Shown here: positions 44,042-52,277 of the stretch, one piece after another
Position numbering within the stretch: the stretch's first letter is position 1
Layout of the letters: every line of letters begins with the position of its first letter
NCBI GenBank assembly: GCA_963850205.1
Contig: CAWKKJ010000012.1
Coordinates: 62,001-126,000 of the forward strand
Reading direction: 5' to 3'
Origin: JACVRW01 sp963850205
GTDB taxonomy: Bacteria; Actinomycetota; Thermoleophilia; Solirubrobacterales; Thermoleophilaceae
Length of the DNA stretch: 64,000 nucleotides
Program-made: the position numbers and the translations under genes
Notes under the pieces: generated by a model
Databases searched by the model: none
Told to the model about the DNA's origin: nothing
Seen by the model: only the letters and a program-made list of their open reading frames with translations

Positions 44042-46594
44042 ATGAGACGCCGTAGCCCAGCATCCCGCGCGCTTCGCCTGCGGCCGCGCTGGCCCTGGGT
44101 GCTGGCCTGGACGGCGGGGGTGGCGGGCGGCCTCGCCGCGCTGGCGGTGCTCGCCTTCTTCAAGGGCCGAAAGCCGGACCCGCCCTCGGACAACTTCCTC
44201 GAGTCCGTGGTCGCCACCGTCTCGGAGCCCGCCGTGGCGCTGGTGCTCGCGCTGGCGGCGCTCACGCTGACCGCCTTCTGCTTTCGCAACCTCTGGCTGG
44301 AGCTGCTGGCCTACATGCCCGGGCGGATCGAGGTGCCGGACTTCGTGGCCGGGGCCGAGCTCGAGGACGTCGACCCGGCCCAGCTCACCATGCGCTTTCG
44401 CCGTCGCCTGGCCGTCTCGCATCTCCAGACCCTGTCGCCGGTCCCGGCCAGCTCCGCCCAGGGCGACTTCCTCGACGTGCTCGGGCAGGGGGGGATGGAC
44501 ACAGGCAACCTCCTGGGCAGCCTGGTCACCCTCCTGCGGGCGGCCAAGCCGCCGCACGCGTACGAGGTGAAGGGCGTGCTGATGCGCGGCTCCGGCAAGC
44601 AGTCCTACGGCGTGACCCTCCAGGTCACCCGGCTGCCCACCGACGCGGTTCGCGTGGAGACCCTCTGGGACACCTCGTGGGTGCGTGTCCTGCGGCGGGC
44701 GGCCGACCACGCCACCGCCGCCATCCTCACCCGGACGCGACGCTGCGGGTCCCCCTGGGCCGCCTGGCGTCGCTACCCGATGCCGGGTGAGCTGTTCCAC
44801 GACTACGAGCGCGCCGCCGAGCTCGAGGACGGGCGCCGCTACGACGAGGCGCTCGACCGCTACTACCGGGCGCTGGAGCACGACCCGCTGAACCTCGGCC
44901 TGCGGCTGCAGATCGGCTTCCTCCAGGAGAAGATCGGCCTTCCGCTCGACGCGCTCGCCACCTACGAGGGAATGGAGACCGTCGTGGCTCCGGGTGGGCT
45001 TCCGCTGCCCCGCGGCCTGTACCGCAGCGCCTCCCGTATCGAGCGCGACGCGGCGATGATCATCGGCCGCTACCGGCGCGCCGTGCTGCTGGCCCAGGAC
45101 GAGCTCGCCCGTCAATGGCGGCGCACCGGCCCGCCGGAGATGGACGGCTGGACGCGCCGCGACCGCCAGCGACGACACCTGCGGCGGCGGCTCGAGCCCT
45201 CCCTGGCTCGGCTCTTCGAGCCGATCGGCGACTCGCGGCGGACCGGGCGCACCCCCTGGGCGGAGCTCATCGGGGAGCCGCCTTCAGGGCCCACCGGGAC
45301 CGAGGGCGAGCGGGCGCGGCTGGAGCTCCAGGAGCTGCTGCAGCTGGCCGCCTGCGACGAGGCCGTGAGGCTGCGCAGGCTGGTGAGCGGCCCCCTGAGG
45401 CAGCGGGGCACCACGCTGACCCCCACCGCGGCGGGTCTCGCGGAGTGCTGCATGCGCCAGCGGCTCGCCTGGACCCAGGCGGCGCTCGCGGCGAAGCCGG
45501 ACGTGACCGAGCACCCGACCGCCGCCGCTGTCCGCGACCGCCTCGCGCCCTACCGCCCGCGCGGTGGCTTCGGCGACTGGCAGGAGCTCTACAACGCCGC
45601 CTGTGCCTACGCCCTCCCGCTCATCCCGCAGCCCGGGCCCGAGGACGCGGACGACGAGCGGCGCCGCACCGAGCTGGCCGAGGAGGCCGTGAGGCACCTC
45701 GAGCGGGCGATGGGCAGGGCCGACAGCGCCTATGTGGCCGGCCGGCGCAACTGGCTGATCAGCGAGGACCCTGACCTCGACGGGCTGCGCTCCCACGTCT
45801 CCTTCAAGCACTTCGAGGCCATGTACTTCCCCTCGCCGCGGGCCACACCCCAGCGGCCGCGGGACCTGCACCAGTGGGAGCTCTCGCGCTACACCCAGGA
45901 TCTGCTGACGGCCACCGCCTGGCGCTGGGAGGCGTGCTGGCACCGGCGCGGGCGGCAGCTGGACTCCCGGCCCGACCTGCACGAGATGCTCGACTGGTGG
46001 ACCGACGAGGCGAGCGCGTGGGAGCGCGTGCAGCAGGTCGCGCGTCACCACCGCCACTGGCGGGCGCGCTACGAGCTGATCGCCGACATGCAGGGCTGGA
46101 CCGCCAAGTACGGGCTGGAGGCGATGGCCGTCTCCCATCCCCGCTACACCGACGACTCCGGCGACGGAACCGGCGAGGGTCAGCAGGAGGGGGCGGCCGA
46201 GCGCACGGTGGCGGCGCGGGATCTGCGGCTGAAGGAGCTGGACGGGCGGATCGCCCACGTGGAGCGCGAGAAGCAGGAGGCCTGCTGCCTGCTGCGCGAC
46301 ATCAGGCGCTGGCAGTCCGAGCTGCGCCAGTTCGACGTCGGCGGCCAGCGCGCGCGCCGCTGGCAGGTGGCCCGCCTGTGCGACGCCCACGCCGCGCTCT
46401 GGGGAAGCCTGCACGAATGGCTGGAGAGCTCGCCGCACGAGGACGGCCACGGCGCCTTCGAGGAGGCGATCGCCCACACGGCCGCCCTCTGGCGAGCGGC
46501 GGACCTGCGCTACCGCACCGGTGACGCTCTCCGCGACGTGCCCTGGCGGCTGCGCTCGGGCGGGCTCCGGGGCGAGCAGCTCGACCCGCGCTGA
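44042..46594 (+). CDS. Large membrane-anchored protein with TPR-like repeats, unknown function
   Basis: 850 residues. Two N-terminal membrane helices lie at residues ~17-40 (WPWVLAWTAGVAGGLAALAV) and ~58-82. They are followed by a domain of ~150 residues, then a TPR-like unit at ~255-310 (YERAAELEDGRRYDEALDRY, YRALEHDPLNLGLRLQIGFL, QEKIGLPLDALATYEGM). The remaining ~540 residues are helical, rich in Arg, Glu and Trp, with further possible helical repeats (AEEAVRHLERAMGRADSAYV) and a late coiled segment (KELDGRIAHVEREKQEACCL). No enzyme motif is seen. It is divergent from the acyl-CoA synthetase gene (~100 bases) and ends at a hairpin before the convergent capA gene. Confidence 0.75.
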   Translation: MRRRSPASRALRLRPRWPWVLAWTAGVAGGLAALAVLAFFKGRKPDPPSDNFLESVVATVSEPAVALVLALAALTLTAFCFRNLWLELLAYMPGRIEVPDFVAGAELEDVDPAQLTMRFRRRLAVSHLQTLSPVPASSAQGDFLDVLGQGGMDTGNLLGSLVTLLRAAKPPHAYEVKGVLMRGSGKQSYGVTLQVTRLPTDAVRVETLWDTSWVRVLRRAADHATAAILTRTRRCGSPWAAWRRYPMPGELFHDYERAAELEDGRRYDEALDRYYRALEHDPLNLGLRLQIGFLQEKIGLPLDALATYEGMETVVAPGGLPLPRGLYRSASRIERDAAMIIGRYRRAVLLAQDELARQWRRTGPPEMDGWTRRDRQRRHLRRRLEPSLARLFEPIGDSRRTGRTPWAELIGEPPSGPTGTEGERARLELQELLQLAACDEAVRLRRLVSGPLRQRGTTLTPTAAGLAECCMRQRLAWTQAALAAKPDVTEHPTAAAVRDRLAPYRPRGGFGDWQELYNAACAYALPLIPQPGPEDADDERRRTELAEEAVRHLERAMGRADSAYVAGRRNWLISEDPDLDGLRSHVSFKHFEAMYFPSPRATPQRPRDLHQWELSRYTQDLLTATAWRWEACWHRRGRQLDSRPDLHEMLDWWTDEASAWERVQQVARHHRHWRARYELIADMQGWTAKYGLEAMAVSHPRYTDDSGDGTGEGQQEGAAERTVAARDLRLKELDGRIAHVEREKQEACCLLRDIRRWQSELRQFDVGGQRARRWQVARLCDAHAALWGSLHEWLESSPHEDGHGAFEEAIAHTAALWRAADLRYRTGDALRDVPWRLRSGGLRGEQLDPR

Positions 46595-46612
46595 CCGCCG
46601 GTGAGCCGGCGG
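46595..46612. terminator. Hairpin between convergent genes
   Basis: CCGCCGG-TGAG-CCGGCGG is a perfect 7-bp stem with a 4-base loop. It begins right at the stop of the TPR-like gene and lies 8 bases from the stop of the convergent CapA gene, so it is a likely two-way terminator. Confidence 0.5.
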
Positions 46613-46619
46613 GGAGGGC

Positions 46620-48272
46620 TCAGAGCGCGACGCCGGCCGACATGGCGTCCGGATCGCCGAGCGGCAGCCGGCGTGGCGGTGAGCCGTCCAGCTCGGGGCG
46701 GCCGCCGGCGATGCTGCCGGGCCGCCAGCGGGCTCCCGAGACCCCGTCGCCGGTCAGGTCCGTGACCAGGATCCCGGTGCTCGTGGTGTCGCTCGAGGCG
46801 GCGCCGAAGACGAAGTTCCCGAGCGAGTAGGCCACCAGCCCCGCGCCCTCGCGGCGCAGCGGCTGGAGCACGTGCGGGTGGGCGCCGATCACCAGCTGGG
46901 CGCCGGCGTCCACGGCCGCCCGGGCCAGCTCCTGCTGGGCGGCGCTCTCGAGCCCGGCCTTCTCGATGCCCCAGTGGAAGGTGGCCACCACCACGTCCGC
47001 CTCGCGCCGCGCGGCCCGGACCGCCCGGGCGATCGCGTCGGGCTCGGCCCAGGCGGTGCCCGGCCGGTCGCCGGCGGCCGCGAACTCGATGGGGTAGATC
47101 TCGGAGAAGCCCACGAACGCCACCTTCAGGCCCAGGCGCTCGACCACCTGGGGCTCGAGCGCCCGGCGCAGGTTGGGACCGGCGCCGACCGCCTTCATGT
47201 CCATGCGCTCGACCGCCCGCACCGTGTCGAGCATGGCCGTGCGCCCGTAGTCGCCCACGTGGTTGTTGGCCAGGTTGAGGACGTCCAGACCCGAGTGGCG
47301 GCGCAGGCCGCGCAGTGCGCGAGGCGTGCCGCGGAAGGTGAACTGCTTCGGGAAGGGCTCGCCCCGGGTGGACACCGCGCACTCCAGGTTGCCGAAGGCG
47401 ATGTCGGCGCCCTTGAGGGCCGCGCCGACGCTCGACCACGGATAGCGCGGGCCGTTGGCCTCGATGGCGGCCCCCGGGGCGTCGCCCAGGTTGATGTCGC
47501 CCACGGAGGCCAGCCGCAGGGGCCGGACCGTCATGCTCACCGGCACCGAGGTGGCGCTCTCGCCGGGCGCCCGCGCGCGCACGGCCAGGCGCCCGGGGCT
47601 CGCGAGGGCGCGACCGGAGACGCGGTAGTCGCCGTCGTCGTCCGAGCGCACTTGGGCGGCCTCGCGCCAGTCGCCGTCCCCGGCACGGGTCTCGAGCAGC
47701 ACGTCGGTGTCCGGAGGCGCCTCCGTGCCGGTGAGCGTCACCCAGCCGCCGGGGGCCACCACCCGGCTCGAGCTCTCGGCATCGAACCCGGCGATCGAGG
47801 CCGCCGGGGAGCCCGAGGACATGAGCGAGGTGGCCATGATGAGCACGGCGCCGGCGCCGAGGCCGAGGGCCAGCAGGGCGGCGCTGCGGTCGCGGATCGA
47901 GTGGGGCGCCTCGGCGGGCGGCGGTCCGGGCCGGTCGTCGCGGCGCACCGGGGCCGTGGTGCGCGCCGTCGCCGGCGACCGCCGCGGAGGAGCGGTCGGG
48001 CGCTGGGGCGGGGGAGAGGGGCGAGCCGGGGCGGGCTGTGGCGGAGCGCCGGGCGCGGCGGGCTGGGCGGCCGGCGCGGGCTGGGCGGCCGGCGCGGGCT
48101 CATCGGCGGGCGCCGCGGGCCGCAGCAGGGCCGGGTCGCTCGCCGCCGATTCCTCCAGGGCGGAGAGCTCGGAGCCCAACCCGGGATCCGCGGATTGCCC
48201 GTGGCGGCGCGCAGCCGGCGTCGAGGGGCCGACGCCCGCGCCGCCTTCGCTCGCGTCTGGTTCGCTGGCCAT
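46620..48272 (-). CDS. CapA-family metallophosphatase-like protein (poly-gamma-glutamate capsule type)
   Basis: 550 residues. Residues 1-135 are a Pro/Ala-rich cytoplasmic tail, followed by one membrane helix at ~138-160 (AALLALGLGAGAVLIMATSL). An Ig-like external domain (~165-255) precedes the CapA domain (~260-540): LRLASVGDINLGD, IAFGNLECAVSTRGEPFPKQ, DVLNLANNHVGDYGR, VAFVGFSEIYPIEF, VVVATFHWGIEK and VIGAHPHVLQPLR. These are the metal-binding motifs of the PGA_cap calcineurin-like family. CapA takes part in poly-gamma-glutamate synthesis or export, but many homologues occur without capB/capC, as here. The Ig-like insert and long Pro-rich tail are unusual additions. Confidence 0.85.
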   Translation of the reverse strand: MASEPDASEGGAGVGPSTPAARRHGQSADPGLGSELSALEESAASDPALLRPAAPADEPAPAAQPAPAAQPAAPGAPPQPAPARPSPPPQRPTAPPRRSPATARTTAPVRRDDRPGPPPAEAPHSIRDRSAALLALGLGAGAVLIMATSLMSSGSPAASIAGFDAESSSRVVAPGGWVTLTGTEAPPDTDVLLETRAGDGDWREAAQVRSDDDGDYRVSGRALASPGRLAVRARAPGESATSVPVSMTVRPLRLASVGDINLGDAPGAAIEANGPRYPWSSVGAALKGADIAFGNLECAVSTRGEPFPKQFTFRGTPRALRGLRRHSGLDVLNLANNHVGDYGRTAMLDTVRAVERMDMKAVGAGPNLRRALEPQVVERLGLKVAFVGFSEIYPIEFAAAGDRPGTAWAEPDAIARAVRAARREADVVVATFHWGIEKAGLESAAQQELARAAVDAGAQLVIGAHPHVLQPLRREGAGLVAYSLGNFVFGAASSDTTSTGILVTDLTGDGVSGARWRPGSIAGGRPELDGSPPRRLPLGDPDAMSAGVAL

Positions 48273-48332
48273 GGCGCACCCGAGGGTTTCGGCGCGCGCG
48301 GCCGGCGTCCTCCCGCGATGGCAGGACGGTGC

Positions 48333-48731
48333 TCAGGTGCCGCGGGGCGCCGAGTCGCCGAGCACGACCCGCATGAGGTCCCGGATGGACAGCATGCCCA
48401 CGACCTCGTCGCCCTCCATCAGCGGCAGATGGCGAAAGCCGCCGTGGATCATCAGCACGGCGGCGTGCTCGGTGGACTCGTCCGGCGTCATCGTGTCCGG
48501 GTCCGCAGTCATCCAGTCCGCGACCGTGCTGCTCTCGTCGATGCCCTTGGCCACCGCCCGCAGCACGTCACGCTCGGTGAGGATGCCCACCAGCCGGTCG
48601 CCGTCGGCCACGAGCGCGGCCCCCACATCGCGCTCGACCATGCGCTGGGCCACATCGGCCAGCGCCAGGTCGGGCCCGACGCTGAGGAGATCGCGCGACA
48701 TGTGCTTGCGCGCCACCGGCATGGCGGCCAC
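48333..48731 (-). CDS. Two-CBS-domain protein
   Basis: 132 residues; the start ATG at 48731 gives MAAMPVARKHMSRDLLSVGP, and ATG at 48722 is an alternative. Two CBS motifs are seen: AQRMVERDVGAALVADGDRL with VGILTERDVLRAV, and AAVLMIHGGFRHLPLMEGDE with VVGMLSIRDLMRVV. Stand-alone CBS pairs sense adenine nucleotides and regulate partner proteins. It is divergent from a K+ channel gene, so a role in ion control is possible. Confidence 0.88.
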   Translation of the reverse strand: MAAMPVARKHMSRDLLSVGPDLALADVAQRMVERDVGAALVADGDRLVGILTERDVLRAVAKGIDESSTVADWMTADPDTMTPDESTEHAAVLMIHGGFRHLPLMEGDEVVGMLSIRDLMRVVLGDSAPRGT

Positions 48732-48732
48732 T

Positions 48733-48747
48733 CTAGCCGCAAGCAGC
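48733..48747. repeat. Left-arm fragment of the palindromic repeat
   Basis: CTAGCCGCAAGCAGC is identical to the left flank and left arm of the complete element at 9401-9415. The remainder of the palindrome is missing here. It lies directly upstream of the CBS gene start. Confidence 0.5.
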
Positions 48748-48796
48748 AGCGATGTGGCCCCGCACAGGGCCTACCGTGGTTCCTCCCAGCAGCAGT

Positions 48797-48810
48797 TCCC
48801 GGCACCGGGA
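48797..48810. promoter_or_regulatory. Palindrome upstream of K+ channel gene
   Basis: TCCCGG-CA-CCGGGA is a perfect 6-bp inverted repeat in the 150-base space between the divergent CBS and K+ channel genes, 72 bases before the channel start. It is a candidate operator only. Confidence 0.25.
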
Positions 48811-48881
48811 GCGAAAGGGTGTCGCGAACGGTGCGCCGGCTCGAGCGGACCCGAGCGTCCGGATCTGGAAACCTGGGCGGA

Positions 48882-49916
48882 GTGGACCAACCGTCCCGAC
48901 TGCCCACAGTGCGCCTTCCCGCCTCGTCGCGGTCGCCGCGAGAGGTGCTCGCCCTGCGGTTTGCCCTCGCCACCGGGCTCATCCTGATCATCGCGCTGCT
49001 CGCCTGGGTCGATCGGGACGGCTACAGCGACGCGGGCGACGGGACGCTCACCTTCCTCGACGCGCTCTACTACTCCACCGTCACGATCACCACCACCGGC
49101 TACGGCGACATCGCGCCCGTCTCCGAGAGCGCCCGGCTCGTGACCACCTTCGTCACCACGCCGCTGCGCATACTCTTCCTGGTGCTGCTGGTGGGCACCA
49201 CGGTCGAGCTCTTGACCACGAGGTCGGTTGAGTCGGTGCGCGAGCGGATCTGGAGGAGGAAGGTGCGCGACCACACGATCGTCTGCGGATACGGGAACAC
49301 CGGGAAGGCCAGCGTCGAACGGCTGGTCGAAAACGGGCATCCCAAGGACCGGATCGTGGTGGTGGACCGCAACGACGCCTTCATCTCCGACGCCACGAAC
49401 AACGGCTTCGTGGGAGTGAGCGGCGACGCCACGCTGACCCAGACGCTTCAGGACGCGAGCATCGGGCTGGCGAACGCTGTCCTCATCGCGGTGAGCAGCG
49501 ACTCCACGGCGGCCCTCGTGTCGCTCACCGCGCGCGAGCTGAACAAGGACGCCACGATCGTGGCGGCGATCATGGAGGACGAGAACGCCCACCTACTCGT
49601 GCAGAGCGGCGCGAACGGCGTGGTCCGCGGTCCGACCGCCACCGGGCGGCTGCTCGCCGCCGGCTCGGACTCGCCCCATCTCTTGAGCCTGTTCGAGGAC
49701 CTGCTCGACACCCCGGGCGGGCTGCACGTGATCGAGCGGGCCACCGCCGACGGCGACGGCGCGGACGGCGAGCCGCGGCCGCCCGAGTCCATCCTCGGCG
49801 TCATCCGCGGCGACGAGGTGCTCCGCTACGACGACCCCCGGGCGTCCGAGCGCCAGGAGGGCGACAAGCTCATCTGCCTCAACCCCGACGATCCCCGCGC
49901 GCGCGACCTGAGATAG
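48882..49916 (+). CDS. Two-helix potassium channel with RCK/TrkA-N domain
   Basis: 344 residues from GTG at 48882 (VDQPSRLPTV); the frame is open far upstream, but that part lies antisense to capA and has no homology. Helix 1 is at ~30-50, followed by the pore loop with selectivity filter TTGYGDIAP at ~75-83 and helix 2 at ~92-118. A TrkA-N Rossmann domain begins IVCGYGNTGKASVERLVENG with DRNDAFIS as the nucleotide-binding Asp region. A TrkA-C-like end (ESILGVIRGDEVLR, GDKLICL) completes it. It is a ligand-gated K+ channel of the MthK type. An adjacent divergent CBS gene may supply nucleotide sensing. Confidence 0.9.
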   Translation: MDQPSRLPTVRLPASSRSPREVLALRFALATGLILIIALLAWVDRDGYSDAGDGTLTFLDALYYSTVTITTTGYGDIAPVSESARLVTTFVTTPLRILFLVLLVGTTVELLTTRSVESVRERIWRRKVRDHTIVCGYGNTGKASVERLVENGHPKDRIVVVDRNDAFISDATNNGFVGVSGDATLTQTLQDASIGLANAVLIAVSSDSTAALVSLTARELNKDATIVAAIMEDENAHLLVQSGANGVVRGPTATGRLLAAGSDSPHLLSLFEDLLDTPGGLHVIERATADGDGADGEPRPPESILGVIRGDEVLRYDDPRASERQEGDKLICLNPDDPRARDLR

Positions 49917-49922
49917 GCGTTA

Positions 49923-49941
49923 CTCGGCCGGCTGCGCGCGG
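49923..49941. repeat. Right-arm fragment of the palindromic repeat
   Basis: CTCGGCCGGCTGCGCGCGG matches the loop and right arm of the complete copy (9419-9437) without mismatch. It lies between the K+ channel stop and the TraR/DksA-like start. Confidence 0.65.
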
Positions 49942-49960
49942 AATGCCTTACCGTCCCTCC

Positions 49961-50299
49961 ATGGACACAGAGCACGCACGTGAGCTCGTCGGCCGCGAGC
50001 GCCGGCGCGTCGAGGAGGCGCTGGTGCGGCTGCGCCCGGAGGCCGACGAGGAGCTCTCTCACCTCGACCAGCATCCGGGAGACCAGGGCACCGAGGTGTT
50101 CGAGGCCGAGCGGGACGAGGGCCTCATCGAGCGCCTGCAGGAGGAGCTGTCGGCGATCGAGCGCGCCGAGAAGCGGTTGGAGGAGGGGACCTACGGCGTG
50201 TCGGTCGAGAGCGGGGAGCCGATCCCCGACCCTCGCCTCGAGGCCATCCCCTGGGCCGAGCGGACCGCGCCCGAGCAGCAGCGCTACGACGGGCGCTGA
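49961..50299 (+). CDS. TraR/DksA-like protein lacking all zinc cysteines
   Basis: 112 residues from ATG at 49961. The helical hairpin (RERRRVEEALVRLRPEADEE and LIERLQEELSAIERAEKRLE) and the segment EEGTYGVSVESGEPIPDPRL follow the TraR/DksA plan. The usual Cys-x2-Cys of YGVCxxCG is replaced by Ser at both places, and the second pair (normally RLCxxC or similar) reads WAERTAPEQQ. No zinc can be bound in the normal way; Cys-less DksA-like proteins are known in other bacteria. It could bind the RNA polymerase secondary channel. A half palindrome lies on each side of the gene. Confidence 0.75.
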   Translation: MDTEHARELVGRERRRVEEALVRLRPEADEELSHLDQHPGDQGTEVFEAERDEGLIERLQEELSAIERAEKRLEEGTYGVSVESGEPIPDPRLEAIPWAERTAPEQQRYDGR

Positions 50300-50306
50300 G
50301 CCCCAG

Positions 50307-50324
50307 CCGGCTGCTTGCGGCTAG
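50307..50324. repeat. Inverted left-arm fragment of the palindromic repeat
   Basis: CCGGCTGCTTGCGGCTAG is the reverse complement of bases 9401-9418 of the complete copy. It sits between the convergent TraR/DksA-like and DUF2630 genes and overlaps the DUF2630 stop. Confidence 0.6.
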
Positions 50325-50635
50325 GGCGCGTTCGGGTTGTCGCCCGGATCGGGGTTCGGCTGGTCGTCGTGCACGCCGTGCTCGAGGTGCGGCGGCTCGG
50401 GGTCCGGGCCGTCGAGCTCGTTGGGGGGATCGGGCACCGCCGCGTCGGCTGGCACGTGCTCGACGCCGGCCCGCCGCTGCCGCAGGGTCTTCCAGCATGA
50501 GTCGAGCTCCTGCCGCACGGCCTCCAGGCGCCGGTGGTCGCCGTCGCTGAGCCCGCCGCCTTCGCTCGCGCGCCAGAGCCGGTGCTCCTCGGCCACGAGC
50601 TCCTCGATCCGGTCCTGAACACCTTGCTCTTCCAT
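50321..50635 (-). CDS. DUF2630 family small protein
   Basis: 104 residues from ATG at 50635. Residues ~6-65 (VQDRIEELVAEEHRLWRASE, GLSDGDHRRLEAVRQELDSC, WKTLRQRRAGVEHV) are the full DUF2630 pattern, a short helical hairpin common in actinobacteria. The Pro/Asp/Asn-rich C-terminus (GVHDDQPNPDPGDNPNAP) is longer than in typical members. Function is unknown. An in-frame upstream ATG at 50704 is less likely, since the family begins at the chosen Met. Confidence 0.8.
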   Translation of the reverse strand: MEEQGVQDRIEELVAEEHRLWRASEGGGLSDGDHRRLEAVRQELDSCWKTLRQRRAGVEHVPADAAVPDPPNELDGPDPEPPHLEHGVHDDQPNPDPGDNPNAP

Positions 50636-50670
50636 GTGGAGACAGGTTAGGCCGCGTAGAGTCGAAGGAG

Positions 50671-51045
50671 ATGGCCGACGGCAGGCACTGGGTGCTGGAC
50701 ACATCGACGAAGGGCACGGGCGCGGAGATGGTTCCGCTCGAGAAGACGCAGGAGCGTCCCGCGCCCCGGCGCCGCCGTGCCTCCCCGCGGCGCCGGCCGC
50801 GCGCGCCGCAGCCCGCGACGCCGCGCGAGCCGCTGCGGTTCAGGGTGGTGGACGCGGTCAGCCGCGAGGTGCTCGCCGACCAGGCCGACACGCGCGCGGC
50901 GGTCGACGCTCTCCGCGGCGTCCGCAGCGTCGTCGACGTGAGCATCTACGTGTGGGAGCCGAACGCCGAGCAATGGCGGTCGCTGACCCACGGCGAGAAG
51001 CGCCGGCTGTGGGGCTTCCGCGACTCAGCCCCGGCGGGCCCGTAG
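50671..51045 (+). CDS. Hypothetical protein, 124 aa
   Basis: The N-terminus MADGRHWVLDTSTKGTGAEM is followed by a basic Arg/Pro-rich linker (residues 30-52) and a small alpha/beta domain (FRVVDAVSREVLADQADTRA, VDVSIYVWEPNAEQWRSLTH). Actinobacterial proteins of similar layout are annotated as hypothetical; I cannot name a domain. It is divergent from DUF2630 (36 bases), and its last 21 bases overlap the 3' end of the convergent PucR gene. Confidence 0.65.
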   Translation: MADGRHWVLDTSTKGTGAEMVPLEKTQERPAPRRRRASPRRRPRAPQPATPREPLRFRVVDAVSREVLADQADTRAAVDALRGVRSVVDVSIYVWEPNAEQWRSLTHGEKRRLWGFRDSAPAGP

Positions 51046-52200
51046 CGCCAGCTCGAGCTCGAAGCGCGCGTCGGGGTCGTCGAGCGCCCCATCGAGCAGC
51101 TCCCGCAGCCGCGCGAGCCGGTAGCGGGCGGTCTGAGGGTGGATGTCGAGCGCGCCCGCCATCGCCGCGGCGTTGCCCTGCTCGCGCACATAGGCGAGAA
51201 GGGTGTCCTCCATCCGGCGCCGGGCCTTGGGCGTGAGGTCGGCGAGCGGCGCCAGGCGACGTTCGGCGATCCGCTCGGCGAGCTGCCGGGCGTCGTGGAG
51301 GATCAGGTCGGCGAGCCGGTCCTCGACCCGGACGAGCCCCTCGCCGGCGAGGGCGCCCGCCTCCATGGCCTGGAGTGCCATCCGGGCCAGCGACCACGAC
51401 TCGCCGAGCTCGGGCGCCCGCACCGCCGGCCCCAACGCCACCGGTCCTCCGTCCACCGCGGCGGCGATCAGCCCCGCCTGTCCGGGCCCGCCCGGGTCGG
51501 GGACGATCACGCAGCCCAGGCCTCGCAGCACCGCGCCGAGCGCCTCCGCCGGCAGCCGGCGGACCAGCCCGTCGAGATCCTCCTCCCGGCAGGCCAGTGC
51601 CGCGGCGCTGCGGGGGATGCTCCAGCCGGCGGCATCGGCGAGGGCGGTGATGTCGGTCGCGTCGGCGGGCGGGTCGCGCAGGAGCAACGTCATCAGCTCC
51701 CGGCGCCGGCGCTGGCGTTCTCCCTCCTGTTGGGAGCGCTCCCGGGCGTAGCCCTCCACGGAGTCGGCCGACAGCTCCTCGATGTAGGCGAAGATCGACT
51801 CGGCCAGGGAGCTGATCACCTCGGCGTCCAGGCCCTCCCGCCGGGCCGCGCCCGCCAGCCGACGCCAGGCCACCCGAGCCCCGACCCGGTAGGCCGACTG
51901 AAGGGCGTCGAGCGTCCTCCCCTGGCGCAGCTCGCCCCGGCCCAGCTCCACGTACACGTCGCGGCCCTCACGTCCGCTGTCCGGATGCCGGATCAGGTGC
52001 ACGAACTGACTCAGGGCCTCGCTCACCCCGGTGCGCAGCCCGTGGCCGAACGCGCCCTCCAGCGGGCGGGCGTATTCCGGCACCTCGCGGGCGATCGTCG
52101 CCAGGATCTCTCCCGTCACGGCCGACAGCTCAGGCTCGATCGCGTCCGCCACCTCCGGAGGCAGGCCTCTCCACGGCTCGGGAGCGAGCGTTTTTATCAC
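51025..52200 (-). CDS. PucR-family transcriptional regulator
   Basis: 391 residues. Residues ~20-150 resemble the RsbR-like/RsbRD_N helical sensor found in actinobacterial PucR proteins (FGHGLRTGVSEALSQFVHLI, LQSAYRVGARVAWRRLA). A GGDEF-like middle (~185-300) and a C-terminal PucR helix-turn-helix (~330-385: DTLLAYVREQGNAAAMAGAL, DIHPQTARYRLARLRELL) follow. The domain order and length match the family. It is divergent from a fatty-acid desaturase gene with 77 bases between starts, so control of that gene is a reasonable guess. Confidence 0.87.
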   Translation of the reverse strand: MIKTLAPEPWRGLPPEVADAIEPELSAVTGEILATIAREVPEYARPLEGAFGHGLRTGVSEALSQFVHLIRHPDSGREGRDVYVELGRGELRQGRTLDALQSAYRVGARVAWRRLAGAARREGLDAEVISSLAESIFAYIEELSADSVEGYARERSQQEGERQRRRRELMTLLLRDPPADATDITALADAAGWSIPRSAAALACREEDLDGLVRRLPAEALGAVLRGLGCVIVPDPGGPGQAGLIAAAVDGGPVALGPAVRAPELGESWSLARMALQAMEAGALAGEGLVRVEDRLADLILHDARQLAERIAERRLAPLADLTPKARRRMEDTLLAYVREQGNAAAMAGALDIHPQTARYRLARLRELLDGALDDPDARFELELALRARRG

Positions 52201-52277
52201 TTAGGTGCGCATTTCTGGGCGGGAATTCGTGTTCAACGGGCTAGTACCTGTGTCCCTCGCCACATACCGTACCGGCC

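Noticed and set aside
46872..48881. Long N-terminal extension of the K+ channel frame
   Set aside because: Antisense to capA and the CBS gene, with no homology; the family start at GTG 48882 gives a normal channel.
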